DNA of 64,000 bases from RBG-16-57-11 sp964503145 (GTDB lineage Bacteria; Chloroflexota; Anaerolineae; Anaerolineales; UBA4823), in the NCBI GenBank assembly GCA_964503145.1, contig CAZCYV010000001.1, positions 310,001 through 374,000 on the forward strand, read 5' to 3'. The notes under the pieces were generated by a model that had not been told where the DNA came from, did not search any database, and worked only from the letters and a program-made list of their open reading frames with translations. Positions 16,597 to 25,735 of this stretch are shown here, piece after piece; the stretch's first letter is position 1; each line of letters begins with the position of its first letter. The translations under genes were made by a program, and so were the position numbers.

Positions 16597-17496
16597 CTAT
16601 TCCTCTTCTTCCTCGCCTTCTTCGTAGCCTTCGTATTCTTCGTCTTCCGGCGGAGAAGCTGGAAGCTCGCCATACATTTGGCGGTACAACGCCCGCAGGT
16701 TGCGGCGGTGCAATTCGGCTGCCAGGCCGCCGATCAGCACCCGGCTCTTGCCACAGCTTTCGACGGTGACCTCGTCCAGAACTTCCTGAGGATATTTACG
16801 TTTACCCGCCCGACGAACCGCCTTGCGCAAGTTCGAAAGATAGGTCAAGTTCTCTTTCATGTAATTATCGATCTCGCCCCGCAGGACGATATCGCCATGC
16901 CCCTGGACGATGTTTTCCAGGCCCAGACGGCTGATCTTCTTCAAGGAAGCTGTCAAATCATCGATGTCGCCATCGACGATATAGGGAAGCGGCATCGCCG
17001 CGTCGCCAGCGAAAAGAACGCGATCCTCCTCCACCAGCACACCCAGATTATCCGGGCTATGACCTGGCAAGGGAAATAAAGTGAGCGTCTTTTTCCCCAC
17101 GCGCAGATTCAGTTCGCCCTGATTGAAAGTAATCTGCGGTAGGATGATCTTGACATTCCGCAACGCAGGGTTCATCCGGCTGGTCTCTTCGAGTGCAGCT
17201 CGCCCCTTCGTATCCAATAGCTGGCGGCACAATGGATGGGCAATTACCATCGCGCCTGGGAAAAAGCAATTGCCCCAGGCGTGATCCGCATGGCTGTGAG
17301 TGTTGATTACATAGCGCACCGGCACACCCAATTCACGCTCCACGAACTCGCGGATGGCAAGCGTCTCTTCGGGAATCGCCAGGGTATCGATCACCACCGC
17401 CCAGTTTGGACCGATCACCGCGCCAGCGCTCACCTGAGCATAGACATCGCTTTGAAAAGAGTAAACATTATCAGCAATTCGTTCGCGTTGGATCAT
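16597..17496 (-). CDS. Metallo-beta-lactamase-fold hydrolase
   Basis: About 299 residues. The zinc motif HSHADH ('NTHSHADHAWGN') and the later 'PLPGHSPDNLG' and 'VQGHGDIV' histidines show an MBL-fold hydrolase similar to glyoxalase II or quinoprotein-relay proteins. The C-terminus is an unusual acidic tail (EDEEYEGYEEGEEEEE). The start is set at ATG 17496, preceded by TGGGGA at a good distance; the open frame extends 13 residues upstream. Divergent from the T-box-controlled synthetase gene. Substrate unknown. Confidence 0.82.
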   Translation of the reverse strand: MIQRERIADNVYSFQSDVYAQVSAGAVIGPNWAVVIDTLAIPEETLAIREFVERELGVPVRYVINTHSHADHAWGNCFFPGAMVIAHPLCRQLLDTKGRAALEETSRMNPALRNVKIILPQITFNQGELNLRVGKKTLTLFPLPGHSPDNLGVLVEEDRVLFAGDAAMPLPYIVDGDIDDLTASLKKISRLGLENIVQGHGDIVLRGEIDNYMKENLTYLSNLRKAVRRAGKRKYPQEVLDEVTVESCGKSRVLIGGLAAELHRRNLRALYRQMYGELPASPPEDEEYEGYEEGEEEEE

Positions 17497-17579
17497 CGTG
17501 CAATCCCCAGGTTTTGGTCGCCGGTAGGATAGCACAAACCGTTCATTAAAGCAAGAAAGCTTAACCAGGTCTTAATAAC

Positions 17580-17608
17580 TTGCCAGAAGTTGAATTCCCG
17601 AGTATAAT
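17580..17608 (+). promoter_or_regulatory. Promoter of the valyl-tRNA synthetase leader
   Basis: TTGCCA (17580-17585), 17 bases, then TATAAT (17603-17608). The predicted start of transcription is near 17615, giving a leader of ~350 bases that contains the T-box. Confidence 0.8.
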
Positions 17609-17615
17609 CTTGCCG

Positions 17616-17945
17616 TGTTGTCCAAACTGGACAACGTACAACAGCATATTTCCTCTTCCGGGAGGAGTAGGCGTAAGACCGGCTGAACAGAGAAGGAGCG
17701 GCCGCAGGCTGAAAGCCCCCGCAGCGACCTTGCGCCGAACGTCGCCCGGATTAATTGCCGAAGAACGACCCGGCATCTGAGCGGGTTTAGTAGAACGGCA
17801 CGGGTGAGCCCGTTAGCGCGAGGCCCTGCTGGGCGGCAAGATCACCCGTCGGGGCAGTGAGTGCGCCAGGATGCGAGTTCTGGCGAAATGAGGTGGTACC
17901 GCGAAAGCTTGGCCTTTCGTCCTCATCGGCGAAAGGCTTTTTGTT
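17616..17945 (+). promoter_or_regulatory. T-box riboswitch leader (valine)
   Basis: The leader has a stem I region (GGAGTAG at ~17661, CAGAGAAGGAG at ~17688), a stem III (CGCCAG...CTGGCG, ~17864-17885), the T-box AATGAGGTGGTACCGCG (17887-17903) and a terminator: GCCTTTCG (17912-17919) pairs with CGAAAGGC (17930-17937) before a T-run. The competing antiterminator pairs ATGAGG with CCTCAT. The T-box bulge TGGT fits a tRNA with discriminator A. After GAAC, the likely specifier codon is GTC (17741-17743), valine; this placement is by pattern, not folding. Uncharged tRNA-Val would allow read-through into the synthetase gene. Confidence 0.9.
17617..17635 (+). repeat. Perfect palindrome at the predicted transcription start
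   Basis: GTTGTCCA, a three-base centre and TGGACAAC form an 8-bp inverted repeat beginning within a few bases of the predicted +1. It could be a repressor operator or a 5' hairpin protecting the leader RNA. It is separate from the canonical T-box stems. Confidence 0.5.
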
Positions 17946-17962
17946 TTGGCACGGAGGTCTGC

Positions 17963-20476
17963 ATGCCGCTGGCACATCGCTATGATCCGAAAGAAGTGGA
18001 GCCCAGGCTTGCCGCAGAGTGGCAGGCGAATGGCATCTATCATTTCGCGCCGCAAAGCGGTCGGCCAGTCTATTCAATCGACACGCCTCCGCCGACTGTT
18101 TCGGGTCATCTACACCTGGGACATTGTTACTCATACAGCCATACCGACTTCATGGCGCGCTTCTGGCGCATGAACGGTTATGAAGTCTTCTATCCAATGG
18201 GCTTTGACGACAATGGCCTGCCAACCGAACGCCTGGTGGAAAAGCAGTTAGGAATCAGCGCAGCCCAGGTGGGGCGCACAGCATTCATCCAAAAATGCCT
18301 GGAGGTGAGTGAACAGGCTGAAGCCGAATATCAGGCGCTCTGGCAACGCCTGGGCTTATCGATCGATTGGCACTTCACCTACCGTACCATTGATGAACGC
18401 TCCAGGCGCATCTCTCAGCTCTCGTTCATCGAGTTGGTTCGCAAAGGATTGGCCTATCGTCGCGAAGCGCCGGCGATCTGGTGCCCAGAATGTCACACTT
18501 CCCTGGCTCAGGCTGATTTGAACGACTTAGAACGGCAAGGCGAGTATGTGATACTCCGATTTGCCCTTTCCCAAAACGAAAAAGTTGGATCGGATGGTGA
18601 GCTTTGGATAGCCACCACCCGGCCAGAGTTGCTGCCAGCCTGCGTGGCTGTGTTTGTTCATCCAGACGATGCGCGTTATCGAAGTCTGGTCGGCAAGGCC
18701 TTGCACGTGCCGCTGTTCGGACAGTTGGTTCCAATCCTGAGTGATCCGGCGGCCGATCCCCAAAAAGGCACCGGCGCAGTGATGTGTTGCACCTTCGGCG
18801 ATGCCACCGACGTGGCCTGGCAGCGCAAGCACCGGTTGCCACTCATCCAGGCGCTGGACGAACATGGGCATATGACCCGCGTGGCAGATAAATTTGCTGG
18901 CTTACCCTCGAACCAGGCTCGACGCCAGATCATAGATGCTCTGGAAGCACAGGGTTTGATCGTCGGGCGAGAGCCAACGCTGCAAACCGTCCGCGTTCAT
19001 GAGCGCTGCGACACGCCGGTAGAATATCTCGTGATTCCCCAGTGGTTCATTCGCCTGTTGGATTTCAAGCAGGCGCTGCTGGACGCCGGCAGAGAAGTTC
19101 GCTGGCGACCGGAGCACATGCAGGCGCGCTACATATCCTGGGTGAACAACCTGAACTGGGACTGGTGCATTTCACGCCAGCGCTATTATGGCGTGCCTTT
19201 CCCCGTGTGGTATTGCCTGGACTGCGGCGCGACCATCCTGGCAGACGCAGCCCAACTGCCGTTGGATCCTACCGAGCGGCAACCGACCAGCCCTTGCTCT
19301 TGCGGGAGCACGCGCTTCCGGCCGGAGACGGATGTCCTGGATACCTGGGCAACCTCCTCTCTCACCCCGCAGATTGTGGGAGACTGGCTGAAGGAGCAGC
19401 ACGCTGATTTATACGAGCAGGTGTTCCCCTTCTCATTGCGTCCACAAGCGCATGAGATCATCCGCACCTGGGCGTTCTACACCATCGTCAAATCGTTATA
19501 TCATTTTGGCGTGCTGCCCTGGAAAGAGGTGATGATCTCCGGCTGGGGCATCGCCGGAGAAGGCATGGGCAAGATCAGCAAAAGCCGCGGCGGCGGGCCG
19601 ATGACTCCCATGGAAATGATCGAGCGCTACTCGGCAGACGCAGTGCGCTACTGGGCGGCCAGCGCTGCGCCAGGTAAGGACTCGGTCATCAGCGTAGAGA
19701 AAATTCAAAATGGGGCGCGGCTGACAACCAAACTCTGGAATGTGGCGCGTTTCAGCGAGCGTTTTTTACAAAGTGTTCCACTCGCCTCCGGAGAGGCGCA
19801 GCAAACGCCTGCCGACCGCTGGATACTGGCCCGGCTGCAACAGGTGATCCGCCGAGCCACCGCCCACTTCCAGCACTATGACTATGCTTCTGCCAAGAAC
19901 GAGGTGGAAGATTTCTTCTGGCGTGACCTGGCGGATAATTATCTGGAGATGTGCAAGCTGCGCCTGTACGATCCAGGGCACCCGCAGCGGCCCGGCGCGC
20001 TGCAGGCGCTACGGCGCGTTGTGCTGGACACGCTCAAGTTGCTGGCGCCCATCCTGCCCTACGTGACCGAGGAGATCTACCAGAAGCTGTTCACGCCCAG
20101 GCCGCCCGCTCCCCAATCCACCGATGTCCAATCGGCGTCGATCCATACAGCGCCCTGGCCGATCTACGATCCAGCCCTGGAGGATGAATCGGCCATAGCA
20201 TTTGGCAACCTTCTGGTGCAGGTCGCTATGATCATACGACGTTACAAAAGCGAACGCAATCTTCCCTTGAACAGCGAGTTGGCGCGCCTGCAATTGGCCC
20301 CAGCACAGGGGCCTAGCAGCATTTCGAGGTTGTCGCCAGCGGATTGGTTGGCCGCTATTCCGGACCTAAAGAGCGTCACCCGCGCCCGGAAGATCGATCT
20401 GGCAAGCGCGCTCGACCCGGCGCTGATCACTTTACCGTCGGTGGAAGGCATCAATCTGGCCATAGAGGAGATATGA
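17963..20476 (+). CDS. valS: Valyl-tRNA synthetase, archaeal-type
   Basis: 837 residues. Class I synthetase with HLGH (51-54) and KISKS (about 537-541). 'PPPTVSGHLHLGH' and 'MGFDDNGLPTER' are characteristic of the archaeal/Rickettsia type ValRS rather than the common bacterial one; the C-terminal coiled-coil arm of bacterial ValRS is absent. Editing-domain motif 'ATTRPELLPACVAV' is present and a zinc-type CxxC pair is seen ('CLDC', 'CSCG'). I chose ATG 17963, preceded by GGAGGT; the frame runs back through the T-box. It is under T-box control. A second ValRS gene lies 1 kb downstream, so this one may be a starvation-induced or horizontally acquired copy. Confidence 0.9.
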   Translation: MPLAHRYDPKEVEPRLAAEWQANGIYHFAPQSGRPVYSIDTPPPTVSGHLHLGHCYSYSHTDFMARFWRMNGYEVFYPMGFDDNGLPTERLVEKQLGISAAQVGRTAFIQKCLEVSEQAEAEYQALWQRLGLSIDWHFTYRTIDERSRRISQLSFIELVRKGLAYRREAPAIWCPECHTSLAQADLNDLERQGEYVILRFALSQNEKVGSDGELWIATTRPELLPACVAVFVHPDDARYRSLVGKALHVPLFGQLVPILSDPAADPQKGTGAVMCCTFGDATDVAWQRKHRLPLIQALDEHGHMTRVADKFAGLPSNQARRQIIDALEAQGLIVGREPTLQTVRVHERCDTPVEYLVIPQWFIRLLDFKQALLDAGREVRWRPEHMQARYISWVNNLNWDWCISRQRYYGVPFPVWYCLDCGATILADAAQLPLDPTERQPTSPCSCGSTRFRPETDVLDTWATSSLTPQIVGDWLKEQHADLYEQVFPFSLRPQAHEIIRTWAFYTIVKSLYHFGVLPWKEVMISGWGIAGEGMGKISKSRGGGPMTPMEMIERYSADAVRYWAASAAPGKDSVISVEKIQNGARLTTKLWNVARFSERFLQSVPLASGEAQQTPADRWILARLQQVIRRATAHFQHYDYASAKNEVEDFFWRDLADNYLEMCKLRLYDPGHPQRPGALQALRRVVLDTLKLLAPILPYVTEEIYQKLFTPRPPAPQSTDVQSASIHTAPWPIYDPALEDESAIAFGNLLVQVAMIIRRYKSERNLPLNSELARLQLAPAQGPSSISRLSPADWLAAIPDLKSVTRARKIDLASALDPALITLPSVEGINLAIEEI

Positions 20477-21372
20477 GCAGCAGCTACCCATTCATGCAAG
20501 TTGACGCTTTCACTGACCGTCCTCTGAGCGGCAACCCCTGCGCTGTCGTGTTGGACGCCGATGATCTGGACGGGGCGACGATGTTGGCGATCGCCCGTGA
20601 GATGAATCTTTCAGAAACGGCTTTTATACGCCGTTCGGCGGTCGCCGATTTTGGTGCACGCTATTTCACACCCGCCGAGGAGATTCCCCTGGCCGGACAT
20701 CCAACCATCGCCACCACCTTCGCCCTGGTGCAGTCAGGTCGGCTCAAGCTAACAAGGGCGCACACTATCATTCTACTGGAGCTGAAGCATGGCCCAATTC
20801 CGGTGGAAATCTATGCGCAATCCGGCCATGTCGAGCGGATCGTTATGACCCAGCGCAAACCGCAGTTTCTCTCACTCCATGACCCGGCGCAAGTGTTGCC
20901 CCTGTTCAATCTGGAGGCAACCGACGCCTTGCCCGGCGCGCCGATCCAGACGGTGAGCACCGGCACGCCCCAACTCATGCTCCCCTTGCGCTCGCTGGAG
21001 GCGCTGCGCCGGGCGCGCCTGGAGGTTGCAGCATATGAGCGCTACCGCGCCGGCTCGGACTTTTTCTCGCCGCACCTCTTCTGCCTCCAAGGAGTCACAC
21101 CCGCCGGGCGCACATTTGCCCGCCATTTCGGTACACCGCCCGACCTGCTGGAGGACCCGTTCACCGGCTCGGCCACTGGCGGCATGGCGGCCTACTTGTG
21201 GCACTATCGCCTGATCGACCAGCCAACATTTGCTGCCGAGCAGGGCCATTGGATGGGCCGCCCGGGAATTGGTCAGGTGGAAGTGATTGGCCCGCCTGAC
21301 GACATCGAAACGGTCAAGGTGGGCGGCAAGGCCGCGCTGATATTACAAGGTGAGTTGATCCTGTCAGGTTGA
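20473..21372 (+). CDS. PhzF family isomerase/epimerase
   Basis: 299 residues, full length for the PhzF fold (two diaminopimelate-epimerase-like halves). 'QVDAFTDRPLSGNPCAVV', 'NLSETAF' with the catalytic glutamate (about 48), 'EIPLAGHPT' and 'DPFTGSATGG' are family hallmarks. Members isomerise substrates such as dihydro-hydroxyanthranilate, but most are of unknown substrate and no phenazine genes are here. Start is ATG 20473, whose bases overlap the TGA of the synthetase (ATGA), with GAGGAG upstream, so it is translationally coupled and under the same T-box. Confidence 0.88.
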   Translation: MSSSYPFMQVDAFTDRPLSGNPCAVVLDADDLDGATMLAIAREMNLSETAFIRRSAVADFGARYFTPAEEIPLAGHPTIATTFALVQSGRLKLTRAHTIILLELKHGPIPVEIYAQSGHVERIVMTQRKPQFLSLHDPAQVLPLFNLEATDALPGAPIQTVSTGTPQLMLPLRSLEALRRARLEVAAYERYRAGSDFFSPHLFCLQGVTPAGRTFARHFGTPPDLLEDPFTGSATGGMAAYLWHYRLIDQPTFAAEQGHWMGRPGIGQVEVIGPPDDIETVKVGGKAALILQGELILSG

Positions 21373-21442
21373 CGCATAAAGAAAAAGTGCTAAACTTTTG
21401 CCACCCTTGGCAATCAATGTAGAGGAGCAGAGAAGTAGCGAA

Positions 21443-24136
21443 ATGACCGAATATACCCTCCCCAAGACCTATGATTTCCACGCCACCGAGCAACGCATCT
21501 ATGAATGGTGGGAACGCAGTGGCTATTTCCAACCCTTCAACGACCCTAACCGCCCGGACTTCGACCCGACGATAGAGCCATTTGTCATTTCCATCCCACC
21601 GCCCAACGTGACCGGCGAACTACACCTGGGTCACGCCATGTTCGTCTCGATGGAGGATCTGATGATCCGCTACCATCGTATGAAGGGCTACTCGACTTTG
21701 TGGGTGCCTGGCACTGACCACGCCGGGATTGCCACCCAACTCCAGGTTGAGAAGGCGCTGGCGAAGGAGGGACTGAGCAGGGAGCAGATCGGACGCGAGG
21801 AGTTCCTGCGCCGCACCTGGGCCTGGAAGGAGGAATACGGTGGCCGCATCACCCACCAGATCCGCCGCTTAGGGGCCTCCTGCGACTGGAGTCGCGAGCG
21901 CTTTACCCTCGACCCGGGTCTGTCGCGAGCGGTGCGCGAGGCTTTCGTGCGCCTTTACGAAAAAGGGTTGATTTATCGCGGCCCACGGCTGATCAACTGG
22001 TCGCCGGGTCTGAAAACCGCCGTCTCAGACCTGGAAGTGGAATACGTGGAAGAGCCAGGCACGCTGTACTACTTCAAGTACATGCTGGCAGATAGCGACG
22101 AATATCTGCCAGTCGCCACTACCCGCCCCGAAACGATCTTAGGCGACACCGCCGTGGCGGTGCACCCGGAAGACGAACGTTACCAGCGTTTCATCGGGCG
22201 ACAGGTCATCGTGCCCATCCTGGGGAGGCGCATACCGGTGATCGCTGATGAAGCGGTGCAGCGCGAGTTCGGCGGCGGCGCGCTCAAAGTTACCCCAGGA
22301 CACGACCCGACCGATTTCCAAATCGGCGAGCGGCATGGGTTGGAGGTGATCTCGGTGCTGGACGAGGCCGCGCGAATCAACGCCAATGGCGGGCCTTACC
22401 AGGGGCTGGACCGTTACGAAGCGCGCCGGCGCTTGTGGGAGGACATGCGCGCCGCTGGGTTGGTGCTCAAAGAAGAGCCCTATATGTTGAGCGTCCCACG
22501 CTCTCAGCGCGGCGGCGAGGTGATCGAACCCATGGTCTCGACGCAATGGTTCGTGCGCATCCAACCGCTGGCGGAGGCCGCCCTGCAGGTGGTGCGCGAG
22601 GGACGCATCCGCATCGTGCCCGAGCGCTTCACCAAAGTATATTACAACTGGCTGGAGAACATCCAGGACTGGTGCATTTCCCGGCAACTCTGGTGGGGCC
22701 ACCGCATCCCGGTGTGGTATTGCGCCGATTGCGGGCAAATGACGGTCGCGCGGCAGGATCCGACGCGATGTGCCCACTGTGGCAGCCCGGCCATTGAGCA
22801 AGATCCCGACGTCCTGGACACCTGGTTCTCCTCTGGGTTATGGCCGTTCTCGACGCTGGGCTGGCCGGACGAGACGCCCGACCTGAAGTACTTCTACCCA
22901 ACCTCGATCATGGAGACCGGCTATGACATCCTGTTCTTCTGGGTGGCGCGCATGATCATGTCGGGCCTGGAGTTCATCGGGCAAATCCCCTTCCATACAG
23001 TCTATCTGCACGGGCTGATCCGCGACGAGCATGGGCGCAAGATGAGCAAGAGCTACGGCAACGTGATCGATCCGCTGGAGCTGATGGACGAATTAGGCAC
23101 CGACGCGCTGCGCTTCACCCTGCTGGTCGGCTCCACGCCGGGCAACGACATGAACCTGAGCGTGAAGAAAGTTGAAGCCAACCGCAATTTTGCCAACAAA
23201 GTATGGAACGCCGGGCGCTTTGTCATCAGCGTCATCGGAAAGGTTGATCAACCAGCGCCCAAGGCGCCAGACTGGACGCTGGCCGATTCGTGGATCTGGG
23301 CGCGACTGCAAAGCCTGGTGCGTGACGTGGAGCGGCTGTTCCAGGGCTTCCAATACGGTGAAGCCGGGCGTCAGATTTACGAGTTCTTCTGGGGCGACTT
23401 TGCCGACTGGTATGTCGAGGCGTCCAAACTGCAACTTGTCCAGGGCGGCGAGCGCGCTGCTTCAACGGCTTATACGCTGGCGCGCGTGTTGGACGTCAGC
23501 CTGCGCCTGCTGCACCCCTTCACGCCTTTCGTCACCGAGGAATTGTGGGGACATTTGCGCCGGGCGCTGCTCGATTCGCCCCTGGCAGATCTGGCGAAGG
23601 GCTGGCCGGAGGCGCTGATCGTCGCCCCCTGGCCGATGCCTCGTCCGGTCGAAAGCTGGGAGGACGAAAAGACGGCGCAGTTCAGCCTGATCCAGGACGT
23701 GGTGCGAGGCATCCGCAATTTGCGCTCAGAGAAGGGTGTGCCGCCCTCGAGGCGCATCCCGGCGACGTTGGTCTCGGCCTCTGCTGCGCCGGTGCTGCGC
23801 CAGCAGGCGGCGACATTGGCAGCACTGGCCAGCCTGGACCCTGCTGCGCTATCCATCCAGGAGAGCCTCAGCGCCAGGCCGGAGGGTCATATCGCCCTGG
23901 TCATCGGGCCAGTGGAAGTCTTCCTGCCGCTGGCCGGGCTGGTGAACCCGGACGAGGAGCGCGCTCGCCTGCAGAAAGATCTAGCTGAAGCCCAGGCGCA
24001 GATCGAACGCCTGGAGAAGCTGCTGGCCAGCTCTTTCGCCGAAAAGGCGCCGCCCGCGGTGGTGCAGAAGGAGAGAGAGAAGCTGGCGGGGTATCGGGAG
24101 ACGGCAGATAAGATCAGGATGCAGCTGGAGGGATAA
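21443..24136 (+). CDS. valS: Valyl-tRNA synthetase, bacterial-type
   Basis: 897 residues. Class I synthetase with HLGH (61-64) in 'PPPNVTGELHLGHAM' and KMSKS (about 533-537). 'VPGTDHAGIATQ' and the C-terminal coiled-coil (from 'NPDEERARLQKDL') are standard for bacterial ValRS; the editing domain 'ATTRPETILGDTAVAV' is intact. This is the second complete ValRS in 7 kb. The start is uncertain: ATG 21443 matches family starts but the GAGGAG site lies 15 bases before it; an in-frame TTG at 21398 is upstream. No separate T-box is seen in the 70-base gap after phzF. Confidence 0.94.
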   Translation: MTEYTLPKTYDFHATEQRIYEWWERSGYFQPFNDPNRPDFDPTIEPFVISIPPPNVTGELHLGHAMFVSMEDLMIRYHRMKGYSTLWVPGTDHAGIATQLQVEKALAKEGLSREQIGREEFLRRTWAWKEEYGGRITHQIRRLGASCDWSRERFTLDPGLSRAVREAFVRLYEKGLIYRGPRLINWSPGLKTAVSDLEVEYVEEPGTLYYFKYMLADSDEYLPVATTRPETILGDTAVAVHPEDERYQRFIGRQVIVPILGRRIPVIADEAVQREFGGGALKVTPGHDPTDFQIGERHGLEVISVLDEAARINANGGPYQGLDRYEARRRLWEDMRAAGLVLKEEPYMLSVPRSQRGGEVIEPMVSTQWFVRIQPLAEAALQVVREGRIRIVPERFTKVYYNWLENIQDWCISRQLWWGHRIPVWYCADCGQMTVARQDPTRCAHCGSPAIEQDPDVLDTWFSSGLWPFSTLGWPDETPDLKYFYPTSIMETGYDILFFWVARMIMSGLEFIGQIPFHTVYLHGLIRDEHGRKMSKSYGNVIDPLELMDELGTDALRFTLLVGSTPGNDMNLSVKKVEANRNFANKVWNAGRFVISVIGKVDQPAPKAPDWTLADSWIWARLQSLVRDVERLFQGFQYGEAGRQIYEFFWGDFADWYVEASKLQLVQGGERAASTAYTLARVLDVSLRLLHPFTPFVTEELWGHLRRALLDSPLADLAKGWPEALIVAPWPMPRPVESWEDEKTAQFSLIQDVVRGIRNLRSEKGVPPSRRIPATLVSASAAPVLRQQAATLAALASLDPAALSIQESLSARPEGHIALVIGPVEVFLPLAGLVNPDEERARLQKDLAEAQAQIERLEKLLASSFAEKAPPAVVQKEREKLAGYRETADKIRMQLEG

Positions 24137-24151
24137 CCGGAGAGAGGTGGA

Positions 24152-24321
24152 CTAAGCTCGCTGGCGAGCGGCTAAGCTATCCGCAGGGGCAAACGCAAGC
24201 GCGCCGCAATAACCAGCTTCGAATTCGACCTGGAAGCCAATCTGCCGAGACAGGACGGTGAGCTGCGCCAGGTCGCCCGTAAATGAATTGCGGGCCAAAC
24301 AAAACTTCCAAATGGGTAACT
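24152..24321 (-). pseudogene. Coding-like fragment downstream of pfk, unidentified
   Basis: On the minus strand, directly after the phosphofructokinase stop and in another frame, an open stretch with coding-like composition and no start codon reads LARNSFTGDLAQLTV then QIGFQVEFEAGYCGALAFA, ending at a TAG (24154-24152). It resembles the C-terminal end of some gene whose front has been lost. The 'LARNSF' piece recalls adenosine-deaminase tails but the rest does not, so I do not assign it. Chance remains possible. Confidence 0.25.
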
Positions 24322-25629
24322 TCAGGAGGCCAGACGGCGCTCGAAAATGTATCCGTAGCGATCTTTGAGTTGCTCAGCAGTGAGGTTGGTAAAGGAGGCC
24401 ATCTTTTCCAGCAAAGCTTGGTCGCTGGCATGCTCGGGTTTGAGGCGAGTCATGAATTTGTAGGCCGACCGATAACGGTAGGAATGGGTGTTGACCATGC
24501 GCACGGTGGTGCGGCCGGTATGCGGGTTGATCATCTGGTCGTAGGGGATGGGGACGATGACGCCGCGCTGCAGGGTGATGATAGCGTTGTTGCCGCCAGA
24601 AAGCAGGTAGTCTACGGCGGCTTCGCCCAGGCTACGGGTGTATTCGATATCGAAGGCGCATGGCGGGGCGCAGCGCAGTTCGTAGCCCAGCATTTGCTTG
24701 ACGATTTTGATCTTCAAGCCCAAAGCGCCAAGCTGTTGATCGACTTCTTTCTTTAGAATGTCGAGGAAATTGACTTCGGCCAGGCGGACGTGGCCGTGCT
24801 CATCCCTTTCGACGTGCTCGAGTTTGTTCAGGTCTTCGGGGGCCAGGTTTTCGAGAATGCCTTCGGCAATGACGGCGACACCGTAGGGCTTGCCTTCGGC
24901 CAGGCGCAAGAGCATGGTGGTGACGAGAAGATCAACGACTTCGCGCAAGGGTATCTTCCGACCGCCCCATTCTTCCGGGATGAGGGTGACGGTAGCAGTA
25001 GCGCTCAGACCAATGCCCAGAGCGAGATGCCCAGATTGGCGGCCCATGGTGAGAACAAAGAACCACTGGCGGATGGAGTTAGCATCTCGCTTGAGATTTA
25101 ACACGATGCGCGTGCCGACCTCGCGGGCAGTTTCGTAACCAAAGGTGGGTACATCTTCGGGCAAGGGAAGGTCATTATCGATTGTCTTGGGCACATGGAC
25201 CGAACGAAAATCCAGTCCCATTTCCCTTTGCGCCATCGCAGCAACCCGCGAGGCAGAGAAAGCAGTGTCGTCGCCGCCGATGGAAACCAGAGCGTCCACA
25301 CCAGCGTCTTTCAAGGTCAACACACAGCGCTTGAGCGTTTCAGGAGAACTGGCGGGGTTGGCGCGTGCGGAGCGCAAGATAGAACCGCCGTCGGCGTAGA
25401 TGTAGGCCACCTTTTCAGGCGTCAGAGGCAGGCTCTCCAGCTTGCCATTGATCAGGTGGGTGAAACCATCCAGGATGCCGATGGCTTCGACATGGTTACG
25501 CCAGGCCTCCATCGCAACGGCATGAATCACACCGTTGATGCCAGGGGCAGGCCCACCGCCAACGAGGACGCCAATTTTCTGGATTGGCCAGGTCGATTGG
25601 GTCCGGCTGAGAGAACTGCTCTGTTGCAT
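24322..25629 (-). CDS. 6-phosphofructokinase, predicted PPi-dependent
   Basis: 435 residues. Phosphorylates fructose 6-phosphate in glycolysis. 'GVLVGGGPAPGINGVI' starts the fold, and 'HVPKTIDNDLPLP' carries the catalytic aspartate. The donor-determining positions read GGDD (118-121) rather than GGDG, with lysine in PKTIDND. In this family Asp plus Lys at these sites marks pyrophosphate-dependent enzymes, in which the reaction is reversible. The length also fits the long PPi/ATP clade. A TATAAT motif lies in the 106-base gap after the lactate dehydrogenase gene on the same strand. Confidence 0.9.
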   Translation of the reverse strand: MQQSSSLSRTQSTWPIQKIGVLVGGGPAPGINGVIHAVAMEAWRNHVEAIGILDGFTHLINGKLESLPLTPEKVAYIYADGGSILRSARANPASSPETLKRCVLTLKDAGVDALVSIGGDDTAFSASRVAAMAQREMGLDFRSVHVPKTIDNDLPLPEDVPTFGYETAREVGTRIVLNLKRDANSIRQWFFVLTMGRQSGHLALGIGLSATATVTLIPEEWGGRKIPLREVVDLLVTTMLLRLAEGKPYGVAVIAEGILENLAPEDLNKLEHVERDEHGHVRLAEVNFLDILKKEVDQQLGALGLKIKIVKQMLGYELRCAPPCAFDIEYTRSLGEAAVDYLLSGGNNAIITLQRGVIVPIPYDQMINPHTGRTTVRMVNTHSYRYRSAYKFMTRLKPEHASDQALLEKMASFTNLTAEQLKDRYGYIFERRLAS

Positions 25630-25735
25630 GGCTCTATTCCTTGGGTTTCTGTGTGTATGAAATTGAGCGCGCCCGGTCAGCAGAATTGGACTCTCAACGC
25701 GGCGCTGGATGAATTATACCCGACCGCTTGCTGCC

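Noticed and set aside
20089..20120. Possible frameshift or end of the first ValRS
   Set aside because: The frame runs on intact to 20476; the missing coiled coil is a family trait of the archaeal type and not a truncation.
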